Assembly: GCA_026018925.1 (NCBI GenBank) | Contig: JAKSZU010000007.1 | Coordinates: 96,063,501 to 96,127,500, forward strand | DNA from: Tupaia tana | Taxonomy: Eukaryota; Chordata; Mammalia; Scandentia; Tupaiidae | Length of the DNA stretch: 64,000 bases | Reading direction: 5' to 3' | Part shown: positions 33,000 to 43,814 of the stretch, in pieces | How the letters are laid out: the number at the start of each line of letters is the position of its first letter | How positions within the stretch are numbered: position 1 is the stretch's first letter | The notes under the pieces: model-generated | Seen by the model: only the letters and a program-made list of their open reading frames with translations | The model's database searches: none | What the model was told of the DNA's origin: nothing | Translations under genes and position numbers: made by a program

Positions 33000-33228
33000 G
33001 GGGGCTAAGGCTCTGGACTCCCACATGGCTGACTGCAGTTTGAGTTCCAATCTGGTGGCTCGAAAAGCTCGCCAGGCCTGTGTGCATGTGTGCCCCAAAT
33101 CCCAGGAGGAGAATAAAGGAAAAGGGACTGTGGCATGGCCATCCCTCCTGAGTGATGATTTCTTACTCTTTCCCTCTCTCTGTCTCTCTCCAGCAAGTAT
33201 GTGTACCCTCTGGCAAAAACCGAAAAAA
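33000..33228 (+). mobile_element. type B SINE
   Basis: GGGGCTAAGGCTCTGGACTCC head (5' shortened), CCAGGAGGAGAATAAAGG body, TACCCTCTGGCAAAAACC end. Confidence 0.7.
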
Positions 33229-33490
33229 GGGACCAGCAGATGGTGTAATGGTATGTCACTGTAATGGTAGTCGACTGCTCGACCGTGGTTTGAATCCTGG
33301 ATCCGGTGGCTTAAAACACACACTGGGCATGTGTGTGTGCGTGCCCAAGGTCCTGAGAGGATAATGGAAGAGAAGGGATTGTGGCGTGGCCATCTCCCTT
33401 GGGGGTGATTTCTTGCTTTCTGCTCTGTTTCTCTCTGGTGAGCACATGGGCCCTATAGCAAAAATCTCTCTAAGAAAAAAAAAAAAGCAA
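33229..33490 (+). mobile_element. type A SINE
   Basis: GGGACCAGCAGATGGTGTAATGG head with a small duplication (TAATGG...TAATGG), and GCCCTATAGCAAAAATCTCTC end. Confidence 0.8.
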
Positions 33491-33639
33491 AACCTAACAC
33501 CCCCCAAAAAAACCCTCCCCCCAAAACAAGCCTTACAGAGATCAAGTGATATGCTCATACAACTATTAGTTTCAGTAGGGGACTCGAATTCAGGTCTCCT
33601 GACTTCAGGGTTGTATTTTTTCAACTGTTCCTCTTAGAA

Positions 33640-33726
33640 GAGCTGGCAGCTGGTGGCATGGCAGGTAGGTGGATCCGTCATGGATGACTGTGCATCTCAA
33701 TTCCTGGACCTGGTGTCTTGAAACAC

Positions 33727-33772
<46 letters not shown>

Positions 33773-33900
33773 ATTTCTAGAGGAGAAGGGGTTGTGGAAT
33801 AGCCATCCCCCCTGGAGTAGGGGGTGCTTTCTCATTTTCTGTGCCTCTCTGTCACTCTTGTGAGCTCATGCACCCTAAAGCAAAACTGAAAAACAAAACA
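33640..33900 (+). mobile_element. type B SINE with internal (TG)n
   Basis: The GGCAGCTGGTGGCATGGC head is followed by a 40-bp TG expansion (33728-33768) where the family has its GTGTGTGTG segment. Confidence 0.65.
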
Positions 33901-34071
33901 AAACGAGTTGGCCCAGATCACAGAGTCTCACCATGGCTCTGGCACCACCCACAAGATCCATCCATCCATTCATTCATTCATTCATTTGCTACTATCTATA
34001 TACTGAGAACTTACTGTTCACTAGGTGCTGGACTAGGATGGGGACAATCCCCAACTTTCTAGATTAAAAAA

Positions 34072-34075
<4 letters not shown>

Positions 34076-34106
<31 letters not shown>

Positions 34107-34325
34107 ATAAGGTACATACACATGGCAGAGAGAGACAGAGAAAGTGAGAAATCCCCTGAGGGGGATGGCCATGCCATAACCTCTTAAACTGCACTCTCCT
34201 CTTGGGATTTTGGGCATGCACACATATGTGCCTGGTGTTATTTTCAAGCTGAGCCTGGGACTTGAACTGTGAAACTGGCCATGTGGGATTCAGCGCCTTA
34301 AACTCTATTTCACCTGCTGGCCCAC
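34076..34325 (-). mobile_element. type B SINE
   Basis: T26 tail, GCTATAAGGTACATACAC, CCCCTGAGGGGGATGGCC, and head complement CACCTGCTGGCCC. Confidence 0.75.
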
Positions 34326-34456
34326 TTCTAGAACGTTTAATGTAGAAAAGCAATAATCAAGTAAACAAATAAGGTATTTTAGATAGTGCCAAGAGGGAAA
34401 TAAATCAGGGTCATGGAAAAGAGAGCAATGTGAGTAATTGAGTATGAGAGAAAGAT

Positions 34457-34460
<4 letters not shown>

Positions 34461-34502
<42 letters not shown>
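34461..34502. repeat. (GA)n microsatellite
   Basis: About 42 bp of uninterrupted GA dinucleotides. Confidence 0.95.
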
Positions 34503-34505
<3 letters not shown>

Positions 34506-34869
34506 TAGAGGCATCACTGTGCGTCATTACATGATGTGACCACATTTCCATTAGGTCTGCCTGATCCACTTCTGCACAATCTCCCTGTGCTTAACCTCCA
34601 CGTTAGGCTATCCCTGGATATCCAGGGCAGCAGAGAAGGTTCCAGGCCACATATTCCTAGAATCCTGAATGCCTGAGCTGGGAGGGCCTTTGATGGTCTG
34701 TTCATCTTCTTCTTATGTTAAAGATGGGGAAACTGGGATACAGAAAGTAGGAGTGACTTGCTCCAGGGCTGGAAATCATACAGGGGCCAGGGCGTCATGA
34801 GGGCTGGTATGCCCATCTATCCATATTTGAGTCAAAGTTTTTTTTTTTTTTCAAAAATTAATTAATTTA

Positions 34870-35135
34870 GGGGACCAGCAGTTAGCATAATGGCTATGTT
34901 GCTGGACTCCCACGTAGTCGACTGCGGTTCGCGTCTCGGACCCGGTGGCTTACAACTCACGCCAGGCACGTGCGCGTGCGTGCCCAAGATCCCGAGAGGA
35001 GAATGGAGGAGAAGGGATTGCGGCGTGACCATCCCCCCTGGGGGGTGATTTCTCGCTTTCTGTCTGTATGTCTCTCTCTGTCTGTCTGGCGAGCGCACGT
35101 GCCCTATAGCGAAAAAAACCTCTCCCCCCCCAAAA
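34870..35135 (+). mobile_element. type A SINE inside HAL1-like copy 1
   Basis: ATTAATTAATTTA flanks both ends (34857-34869 and about 35141-35153). Near-consensus sequence. Confidence 0.9.
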
Positions 35136-35852
35136 AAAAAATTAATTAATTTACATTTAATCACATATTTACAGTGTACAACATTTCTTTTTCCAGCACA
35201 AATACTATGCATGTCAGTCAAGCCAAAGATATTTCTCTATAACTTACTTTTTGGTCAATTAAGCATACTTTTACTTGTTTTTCCAATCTTTTTTCCCCTG
35301 TCTCCCTTCCATACTAAACTTTTCCCCACATTTTATTGATTCACAACATTTTTTGAGTAATCTAACTACTTTCAATAGCAAGTTCAGTTCAGTTGGTGTA
35401 TACATATCTGTGAATACATGTGTGAAACTTTGAGTAGAGTGAATATAAGGTAGCACCTAGCTGATGCTATAAAGCTTACTATGGTTATTAAATAGGTATT
35501 TTTAAATATAATTTTTAATTTCAAGAAAAGCAGTTTTAGCTTTAATAAAGCAAAAAAATGCTAAGGAACTTTACTTAAAACTTAAAGCCAGGAAACAGGT
35601 TAGGATTCTGTTCAAATAGTAGGTACATGAACCTACTTGCAGCTTAAGAGAGGACAAAAATCCTTAAAACTGGAAAACAAAGCCTAGAAGAAAATCAGCA
35701 ATGTTTTAGTTAAAAGTCATAAAATGCTATTTCACCAGTTCAGTCTCATGCACTTAATCTATCTTCTGTTGTGATCAGATGTTCCCAATTAAATTCTGGG
35801 ATATAATACTCAACTCCAGACATGTCTCTACGATTAAGTTGGCCATTTTCTT

Positions 35853-36116
35853 TTGTTTTGGAGAGGTTTTTGCTATAGGGTGCGTGCGCTTGCTAGACAG
35901 ACAGAGAGAGACAGAGAGACAGAAAGCAAGAACCCCCCCACCCCTTCCAGGGGGGATGGCCACGCCACAATCCCTTCTCTTCCATTCTCCTCTCGGGATC
36001 TTGGGCACGCACACACACGTGCCTGACATGAGTTTAAGCCACCGGGTCTGGGACTCGAGCCGTGGTCGATTACATGGGAGTTCAGCGACATAGCCATTAC
36101 GCTAACTGCTGGTCCT
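35853..36116 (-). mobile_element. type A SINE inside HAL1-like copy 1
   Basis: TSD GTTGGCCATTTTCTT (35838-35852) and GTTGCCCATTTTCTT (36117-36131), one mismatch. Confidence 0.93.
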
Positions 36117-36138
36117 GTTGCCCATTTTCTTAATTTTT

Positions 36139-36439
36139 TTTTTTTAAATTAAAAAAAATTTTTTTTTTAAGTTTTTTCTTTTTTTTTTGAGAGGTTTTTG
36201 CTATAGGGCGCGTGCGCTCGCCAGACAGACAGAGAGAGACATACAGACAGAAAGTGAGAAATCACCCCCCAGGGGGGATGGTCACGCCGCAATCCCTTCT
36301 CCTCCATTCTCCTCCCGGGATCTTGGGCACGCACGCACACGCGCCCGGCGTGAGTTTTAAGCCACTGGGTCCGGGACGCAAACCACAGTCGACTACATGA
36401 GAGTCCAGCGACATAGCCATTACGCTAACTGCTGGTTCC
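36139..36439 (-). mobile_element. type A SINE inside HAL1-like copy 1
   Basis: CTTAATTTTT on both sides (36129-36138 and 36440-36449). A long, irregular T/A tail precedes a consensus-like body. Confidence 0.88.
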
Positions 36440-37030
36440 CTTAATTTTTGAACTCTTATTTCTGTGTGTCTGTATTTAATTTTCCTGGTATAGCACTCCC
36501 TTGAGTACTTCTTGGAGATTTGGTCTGGTGTTGGTAAATTCTTCCAGGTTTTGTTTATCTGAGAATATTCTTGTCTTTTCTTCCCATATGAAGGGTAATC
36601 TTACCGGGTACAGTATTCTTGGGGTGAAATTGCTTTTCCCTTAACACTTCGAATTTATTTTCCCATTCTTTCCTTGCTTGCATTGTTTCCAATGAGAGGT
36701 CCGCTGTTAGCCCGATGGGATATCCTTTGTAGGTAACTTGCTCTTTCTCCCTTGCCAATCTAAGTATCTTGTCTTTGTCTGTGGTTTTGGTCAATCTGGC
36801 TGTAATGTGTCTTGGAGAAGATCTTCTTGGGTTGATTCTATTTGGGGTCCTTTGTATTTCTTGGACCTGGATCTTTGAGTGCCTGTCTAGGTTTGGAAAG
36901 TTTTCTTGCAGGATTTCATGGAGTAGATTATCAATGCCCTTATGAGTCTCTTTGCCTTCTGAGATATCAAATATCTGGATGTTTGGACGTTTTATGGTAT
37001 CTTGTATTTTTCATATGTTATTCTCATTTG

Positions 37031-37069
37031 TTTTTCAATGTTTTCTTTCTTTCTCTCTCTCTCTCTTTT

Positions 37070-37112
<43 letters not shown>

Positions 37113-37384
37113 ATCTTTCTTTCTTTTTTTTTTTTAGAGGTTTTTGCTATAGGCCGTGTGCGCTCACCAGAAAGACAGAGAGAGACAGAGAGTCAGAAAG
37201 CGAGAAATCACCCCCAGGGTGGATGGCCATGCCACAATCCCTTCTCTTCCATTCTCCTCTCAGGATCTTGGGCATGCACATACACGTGCCTGGCATGAGT
37301 TTAAGCCACCAAGTCAGGACTCCAACTGTGGTTTACTACATGGGAGTCCAGTGACATAGCCATTATGCCAACTGCTGGTCCCAA
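37031..37384 (-). mobile_element. type A SINE with a microsatellite tail, inside HAL1-like copy 1
   Basis: TTATTCTCATTT at 37019-37030 and 37385-37396. The poly(A) tail has grown into an (AAAG)n tract, seen as (CTTT)n at 37043-37125. Confidence 0.9.
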
Positions 37385-37969
37385 TTATTCTCATTTTTTT
37401 GGGGCAATTTTCTCAGTTTTTGTGGTGGATTTTTCTAGGCCAGTGATTCTATCACTTCCATCTCTGTTAGCTTCGTCATTATGAATATTCTAAATTCCTT
37501 ATCAGACATTTCCATGAGTTTCATTGTACTGTCTGAGGATGAAGAGGTGCTACTCTTTTCTCTTGGAGGAGAGGTATTTCCTTGCTTTCCCATGTTTCTT
37601 GTGACCCTGTGGTGATTTCTAGTCATCTGATGGATGGTGTGTTTCTTCCTAATTCTTGAAGTTCAATCTGAGTGGTCAGAGGCGTGCAGAAGGATATGAT
37701 CTGCAATCTCTCTTCCACTCTGTTTTTACTCTTTGTGTATCAGGTTCAGTGGGAATATATGAATATTCTGACCCTAATCATATTCCGATGTTTGGATCCT
37801 GTTCATTTGGACATATCTAGACACTTGGTGTTTAGAGGCCACTAGAAATGAATCTGGAGGGGGAAGTCTCGGCATAAAATCTTCATTTTTTGGTCAAGGA
37901 AAGCAATATTTCACAGCTCAATTTCAGTATCCATCTCAGGATCGAGTCAAGTTTTTAAATACAAAACCC

Positions 37970-38200
37970 TGGCAGATGGTGGTGCAGTGGTAAAATGTGG
38001 TACAGGTGATGAAGCCTCTTTGAGGTTGACTGATTCACATGGGTAGGTTCCAGGTTTGCATCAAGGGACCTCCCAGCATGTATCAGACACACACATGTCC
38101 ATGACCGAGGGGTGGCTGAGGCTTTTAAGACCCTACTGAGGGTATCTCTCTGTCTCTGTCTCTTTCTTACTCATGAAATAAATAAACTTTAAAAAAAAAA
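37970..38200 (+). mobile_element. type D SINE
   Basis: CCTGGCAGATGGTGGTGCAGTGG head, GGGACCTCCCAGCATGTATC, GAGGGGTGGCTGAGGC and CATGAAATAAATAAAC. Confidence 0.7.
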
Positions 38201-38354
38201 GAGAGAGATTTTCCAAGGAAGAAATCTCTAAGTCTGTTTTCCTCTTGCTTTCCTTCTGTCTGGGATAGAAAGAACAATCGGCCAATTCATGGCTTGTGAA
38301 TCACCCCGTGACACTTCACTCCCAAAGTTGATTGTTCCAGTGTTTGTCCAATCA

Positions 38355-38599
38355 GAGACCAGCAGTTGGCATAATGGCTATGTCACTGGACTCCCATGTA
38401 GTTGACTGGTTTGAGTCCTGGATCCGGTGGCTTATGTGTGCGTGCGTGCCCAAGGTCCTGAGAGGAGAATGGAGGAGAAGGAATTGCGGCGTGGCCATTC
38501 CCCCTGCGGGGTGATTTCTTGCTTTCTGTCTCTCTGTCTCTCTCTGTCTTTCTGGTGAGTGCACACGCTCTATAGCAAAAATTTCTTAAATAAAAAAAT
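38355..38599 (+). mobile_element. type A SINE with 17-bp TSD
   Basis: CAGTGTTTGTCCAATCA at 38338-38354 and 38600-38616, exact. The head has a short internal deletion around the B box. Confidence 0.95.
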
Positions 38600-38837
38600 C
38601 AGTGTTTGTCCAATCACAGGACCTGAACATCACTGGGGAGGTGGATGTCGTGAGATGGCGGAAGCTGGAAGAGAGCAGGGATAGCCTCAGCAGGGTTTTT
38701 AATTTCACCAAGACCAGCTTTGAATGGTCCCAGTGAATGGAGTGGAGCCATCCTGAAGAGTCTAGCTGACTTTAGATGTTGCATGAGATTCCCCCGATAC
38801 CATACACATTTTTCATCTTAATTATGACTCCAACTGA

Positions 38838-39063
38838 TTTTAAATTTTTTATTATTTCATGAGCAAGAGAAGACAGAAGGAATAAGAGATACAGCACACT
38901 CAGCAGGATCTCAGTGCTGCTGTCCATCCTTAGCACCGGCCACTCTGGATCATGAGTATCCGTTTACATGCCTGGTACACTCAGGGAGGCACAAACCTGG
39001 AACCTGCCTTGTGGGACAGCCTTGCAGAGTGTCCTGTTTCACTGATACGCCACCATTTGGCCC
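38838..39063 (-). mobile_element. type D SINE
   Basis: TTATTATTTCATGAGCAAG, CCACTCTGGATCATGAG, CACTCAGGGAGGCACAAACC and CGCCACCATTTGGCCC. Confidence 0.65.
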
Positions 39064-39284
39064 CTCTAAGTGACTTTAAAAGAGAACTTAGTCTCTATGG
39101 TAATTGAGTCTCAGGAATACAGGTAAATCACTTTTCCCATCTGGGCCTTCTTTTCCTGCATTGTAAAATGAGAGTGAAGTAGGAGCCAGCTCATCCATTC
39201 ACACCATCTATGATGTGAGGTGGTGGGAAGGAAGAAGGAGTCTCGGGGAGAGTCTTGGTCCCTACACTGGACTCCCTGTGTCCT

Positions 39285-39490
39285 CATCAGTCCATATCAC
39301 TGAGTACCCTATGTGCCAGGAACTGCACTGGACACTGCATACAGTCCCGCATTCATTTTCCAGAACACAATCTTATGATACAGGTGTGATCCCTCACAGA
39401 GCAGGAGGCAACTGAGACTCAGAGAAGCTAAGTAATTTGCGCAGGTGCACAGCTAGAAAGAAAGACTTCCTCCCCAGGTCTGGCTGAATC
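39285..39490 (-). mobile_element. MIR SINE
   Basis: GAGTACCCTATGTGCCAGGAAC, GAGGCAACTGAGACTCAGAG and TTTGCGCAGGTGCACAGC. A plus-strand MIR-like piece (39070-39185) adjoins. Confidence 0.7.
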
Positions 39491-40200
39491 CTAGGCTCAG
39501 GCCTTATCAAAGGCCCTGCCTCTGAGGATGCCTTAGCGTGTCCAGTTACACAGAGGTGACCCTTCCCTATGGAGGAGGACCCTGTCTCCTGTGGTTCTTG
39601 TCCTCCATCCTACCTCAGGTCCAAGTTAAGGGGCCTCGGCATGACCATTAATTGTACCCTACCTTGCATAATTCAATATCAAGCATCATCCTCATACCAC
39701 CTCTTGCCCCTCCTGCTCTCTCCTATGGTGACCCCAACTCCACTAGTGCCTTATTGGTCGTTGCATTTTTGTCTCTGTTCCATGCCTCCCTTAAGTCCTG
39801 ACTTTCCTCCTTAATCAGCTTGGATTCCATGGGCCACCACTGTAATTATCTCCTCGCACACACCCTCAACCTCCTTGCCCCACTCTTATTAAATTGTATC
39901 CACCTGGTGAACCACACCCTGGCTGATCCCACACTGCTGACTAACGCCAGGGAGAAACTCGGCCCTGCTGACTGGTCTCACTTTGCTGTCTTGCCCAGCT
40001 TGCCCAGTATCTTCCAGGGGCTTTGATACTGTCTGGCAGGGCTATCACATGACCCAGCCTTTTCACTCTCCTGTGGTCCTATAGGACAATGTTGCACACC
40101 TTGTGCACCTTCCTCACTTCTAATTCTCTGACAGCTCTTCCCCCTTCTCCTCTCAGCCAGTGACCTTGCTTTCTACTTCACTAAGAAAACAGAAGTAGTC
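39491..40200. other. intergenic DNA without a clear gene
   Basis: Pyrimidine-rich; parts (39840-40160) resemble a diverged L2. No coding signal was recognised. Confidence 0.35.
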
Positions 40201-40202
40201 AG

Positions 40203-40480
40203 GGGACCAGCAGTTAGCATAATGGCTATGTTGCTGGACTCCCATGTAGTTGACCGTGGTTCGTGTCCCGGACCCGGTGGCTTAAAACTCATGCCAGGCG
40301 CGTGTGCGTGCGTGCCCAAGATCCCGAGAGGAGAATGGAGGAGAAGGGATTGCGGCGTGACCATCCCCCCTGGGGGGTGATTTCTCGCTTTCTGTCTCTA
40401 TGTCTCTCTCTGTCTGTCTGGTGAGCACAAGCACCCTATAGCAAAAACCTCGCCAAAAAAAAAAAAAAAAAAAAAAAAAT
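40203..40480 (+). mobile_element. type A SINE
   Basis: Near-consensus: GGGACCAGCAGTTAGCATAATGG, CCCCCCTGGGGGGTGATTTC, CCCTATAGCAAAAACCTCGCC-A27. Confidence 0.9.
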
Positions 40481-40581
40481 CTAAATAAATAAGTAAATAA
40501 AAAGAATGGAGGGAATTTTTGCAAATTATGTATCTTATTAAGTGACTTGTATCTATAATAGAATGCATAAAGAACCTTTAC

Positions 40582-40798
40582 GAGCCAGCTGGGTGTTGCA
40601 GGGTAAACATGCTGTTCAAGGAATGCAGATCAATGCAGAAGACTGACTTTCCTGATCAACTTATACTTACTGCCATGCACACCCAAGATCCTGGCTAGAA
40701 GGCTGAAAGGGATTTGGGCATGAGAACCTGTTGAAGGTGTTTGTCTTCCTCTCTCTCTATCTCTCTCTCTCTCTCACTCTCAAGAAAGAAATACTTAA
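40582..40798 (+). mobile_element. type D SINE
   Basis: GAGCCAGCTGGGTGTTGCAGG head, TTCAAGGAATGCAGATC, CT-rich end and CAAGAAAGAAATAC. Confidence 0.5.
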
Positions 40799-40799
40799 A

Positions 40800-41060
40800 A
40801 AATAATTGGGGCCAGTAGGTGGCATGGTGGTTAAGGTGCAGGACTCCCACATGGTCAACCTCACTTCAAGTCCTAGACCTGGTAGCTTGAAAATCATGTC
40901 AGATACATGTGAGTGTATACCTAAAATCCTGAGGGAATGGAGAAGGGACTGTGGCATGGCCATCCCCCCTGGGGGTGTGTGTGTGTGTGATTTCTCACTT
41001 TCCCTCTCTCTCTGTCTTTCTCCAGTGAGCACATACACCCTATGGCAAAAATCTAAAAAT
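40800..41060 (+). mobile_element. type B SINE
   Basis: GGGGCCAGTAGGTGGCATGG head, CCCCCCTGGGGGTGTGTG core and CACCCTATGGCAAAAATC end. Confidence 0.8.
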
Positions 41061-41075
41061 AAATAAATATATACG

Positions 41076-41310
41076 TGGGACCAGTAGATGGTGTAGCGAT
41101 TACATCACTGGACATTCACATTATTGACCATGGTTTGAGTCCTGGACCCGGTAGCTTGAAAATCATGCTGGGCACATGTGTATGCATATCCAAAATCCTA
41201 AGAGGGGACTGGAGAAGGGACTGCAGCATGGCCATGCCCCCGGGTGATGATGTCTCACTTTTTGTCTCTCAGACGAGCACATATGCCCTGGAGATCTCTC
41301 TTTAAAAAAA
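41076..41310 (+). mobile_element. type A/B intermediate SINE
   Basis: GGGACCAGTAGATGGTGTAGCG head, CCAAAATCCTAAGAGGGG body and ATATGCCCTGGAGATC end. A GA/GAAG-rich tract (41310-41420) follows. Confidence 0.7.
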
Positions 41311-41337
41311 AAAAAGAAGAAGAAAGAGAAGAAAGAA

Positions 41338-41379
<42 letters not shown>

Positions 41380-41423
41380 AAGGGAGGAAGGAAGGAAGGA
41401 AGGAAGGAAAAGAAAAAGAAAGA

Positions 41424-41600
41424 AAATCACGTCAGGTACATGTTTGTGTGCACCCAAAATCCCAGGAGGAGAGTGGAAAAGAAGGGATTGTGGCATGGCC
41501 ATCCACCCTGGGAAGCGATTTCTCACTTTTCCTCTCTTTATCTCTCTGTCTCTCTCCTCTCTAGCAAGTGCACACACCTTATGACAAAAACCTAAAAAAA
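41424..41600 (+). mobile_element. SINE body lacking its head
   Basis: AAAATCACGTCAGGTACATG through ACACACCTTATGACAAAAACC. The missing head suggests a split or truncated copy. Confidence 0.6.
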
Positions 41601-41724
41601 GAGAAAGATCAGGAAAACAGAAGCCAGCAAGAGTAGACATTTTCAAAGAGTGTTGCTATATAAAGAAATGGGGTAGAGAAAGAGGAAGACATGGGTCAAG
41701 AGAGGTTTTTTTGGTTTCGTTGTG

Positions 41725-41960
41725 TTCTTTTTTCTTTCTTTCTTTCTTTTGCTAGAGAGCACATACACTTGAAAGACTCAAAGAGGGAAAATGAGAAGGC
41801 ATGCCCCGTGGGCAATGGTCATGCCACAATTCCTTCTTCTACTTCTCCCCCCTTTCAGGATTTTGAGCACACACACGTTTCTAATGCCACTAGTTCAGGA
41901 TTCAAATCATGTGGTCAGCTGTAGGGGATCCAGCCTCCTTAACCACCATGCCCTTGGTGG
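41725..41960 (-). mobile_element. type B SINE
   Basis: TTGCTAGAGAGCACATACAC, GCCCCGTGGGCAATGGTC and TCCTTAACCACCATGCCC. Confidence 0.65.
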
Positions 41961-42224
41961 GCTTTTGTGTTCTTTTAAGATGCAAAAAAATATATTTTAA
42001 TGCTGGTTGGAATAGCCCAGTCATAAAGAGAGGAGAGCCTGGAGGAAGCCCTTGAGCAGGCAGCAAGGATCGGACCTGGTGTGCAAATGGAAGGAGAGCT
42101 TCAGACAGGAGCACACAGGACCCACTGACAGCGCCTGAAAGGCAGAATGGGTCGAGAAGGGATTGAAAGTCCAAGGAAATCCTGACTACTTCTGTTTTCT
42201 TTCTTTCTTTTTTTTTTCTTCTTT

Positions 42225-42420
42225 TTTTCTTTTTTTTTTTTGAGAGGTTTTTGCTATAGGGCGCGTGCGCTCGCCAGACAGACAGAGATCTCCTCTCGGG
42301 ATCTTGGGCACACATGCACATGCGCCCAGCGTGAGTTTTAAGCCACTGGGTCTGGGACTCGAACTGCGGTCAACTACATGGGAGTCCAGCAACATAGCCA
42401 TTACGCTAAATGCTAGTCCC
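42225..42420 (-). mobile_element. type A SINE with internal deletion
   Basis: GAGAGGTTTTTGCTATAGGGC is present, but CAGACAGACAGAGA joins directly to TCTCCTCTCGGGATCTTGGG. About 80 bp, including the CCCCCC core, are missing. Confidence 0.88.
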
Positions 42421-42424
42421 AGAA

Positions 42425-42660
42425 TTTTTTTTTTTCCCTATAGGGCTCTCTAGAGAGGCAAAGGAGGGTGAGGAGTGGGGAATCATCCACCAGGGGTATA
42501 GTCACACCACAATTCCTTCTCCTCCTTTCTCCTTTTGGCATTTTGGGCATGTACACACACACCCAGTGTTATTTTTCAGGCTGCCAGGTCCAGTACTTGA
42601 ACTGCAGAGTTGGCTATGTGAGATCCAGCACCTTAACCATCATACCACCTGATGGTCCAA
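42425..42660 (-). mobile_element. type B SINE
   Basis: CCCTATAGGGCTCTC, CACCAGGGGTATAGTCACACC and CATACCACCTGATGGTCC. Confidence 0.7.
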
Positions 42661-42669
42661 TTTTTCCAC

Positions 42670-42932
42670 ATTCTAATTGTCAATTCTGTTTTATTTGTTT
42701 TCAATTGCCAGAAGGCATGTGTGCTTGCCAGAGAAAGAGAGAAAAAGTTTGCTTCAATAGGGTTTGGTCTTGCCCCAATCTCTCTTCTCCATTTTGCCAT
42801 CCTGTCGAGATTTTGGGCATGCACGCACACATGCACAGTCTATTTTTGAAGCTGCTGTGTCTGAGATTCAAAGGACATTTTGCTACATGGGATCTGGCTC
42901 TCTTCACCACTATGCTATGGGGCTGGCCTTAA
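42670..42932 (-). mobile_element. type B-like SINE
   Basis: ATTGCCAGAAGGCATGTGTGC, TCTCTTCTCCATTTTGCC and CACTATGCTATGGGGCTGGCC; its head belongs to the GGGCTGGCC variant. Confidence 0.65.
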
Positions 42933-42954
42933 TTGTCCATTCCTGAACCTCATA

Positions 42955-42955
<1 letters not shown>

Positions 42956-42994
<39 letters not shown>

Positions 42995-43231
42995 TTTGAG
43001 AGGTTTTTGCTGTAGGGTGAGTGTGCTTGCCAGCCAGACAGAAAGAAACACAGAGACAGAAAGCGAGAAATTAGCCCCCCAGGGGGGATGGCCACACCAC
43101 AATCCCTTCTCCTCCATTCTCCTCTTGGGATCCTGGGCACACACGCACGTGCGCCTGGCATGAGTTTAAGCCACCGGGTCCGGGACTGCATGGGAGTTCA
43201 GCGACATAGCCATTACGCTAACTGCTGGTCC
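42956..43231 (-). mobile_element. type A SINE with TSD
   Basis: TGAACCTCATAT at 42944-42955 and 43233-43244. The A tail shows a (TA)n extension on the left. The B-box region is deleted (GGGACTGCATGGGAG). Confidence 0.9.
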
Positions 43232-43293
43232 TTGAACCTCATATTTCACTGGACCTCCAAATTGACTGTGACACAGGTCATCATTCCTTTCTT

Positions 43294-43471
43294 TTTTTTT
43301 TAAATTTTATTTATTCATTCATTTATTTATTTTTAATTTGACAGAGGGAGACACAGAGATGGAGAGAGAAAGAGGGGAAGTGAGAAAGTAAGCCACCAGG
43401 TCCAGGACTTGAACCGTGGTCAGCCATGTGGGAGTGTCCAGCACCTTAACCACCATGCCACCTGCTGGTCC
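43294..43471 (-). mobile_element. type C SINE with 15-bp TSD
   Basis: CATCATTCCTTTCTT at 43279-43293 and 43472-43486, exact. Confidence 0.95.
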
Positions 43472-43498
43472 CATCATTCCTTTCTTAAAATGCTTCCT

Positions 43499-43669
43499 TG
43501 GGGCTGGCAGGTGGCATGGTGGTTAAGGGAGCTGGACTCCCACATGGCTGACCACGGTTCGAGTCCTAGATCTGGTGGCTTGCTTTCTCACTTTCCCTCT
43601 CTCTCTCTCACTCTGCCCCTCTCTGGTCAAATTTAAAATAAATAAATAAATAAAGTCAAATAAAATAAT
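43499..43669 (+). mobile_element. type C SINE
   Basis: GGGGCTGGCAGGTGGCATGG head, direct jump from TGGTGGCTTG to CTTTCTCACTTTCCCTC, then (AAAT)n. TTCTTAAAATGCTT and TTCTTTAAAATGCTT flank it, so it sits next to the copy above in the opposite orientation. Confidence 0.9.
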
Positions 43670-43814
43670 TCTTTAAAATGCTTTTCTTCACCTGGCTTCT
43701 GAAATACTTCACCATGCTGCTTTCTTCCTAATTAACCGGCTGTTATGTGGTTTTCTGTTCTACTCTAAACAGTGAAATGCCCTGGAATGCACTCTCTGAC
43801 CCTCTTCTATTTTT

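Larger units (their letters stand above)
34839..37943 (-). mobile_element. ORF1-only LINE-1-derived element (HAL1-like), copy 1
   Basis: Read on the minus strand: about 320 bp of 5' region (37943-37627), an L1 ORF1 and a ~1-kb AT-rich 3' region with a poly(T)-side end at 34839. ORF1 parts: MGKQGNTSPPREKSS N-terminus, IKRPNIQIFDISEG (RRM start), LTKTTDKDKILRLAREKEQ, and VTYKGYPIGLTADLSLET of the CTD, ending VLYQEN-stop near 36485. No ORF2 follows. GAGTCAARGTTTTT-like repeats at 34829 and 37944 are the probable TSD. Four type A SINEs (about 34870, 35853, 36139 and 37031) are inserted in it. The ORF1 is frame-broken and lacks most of the coiled coil. Confidence 0.8.
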
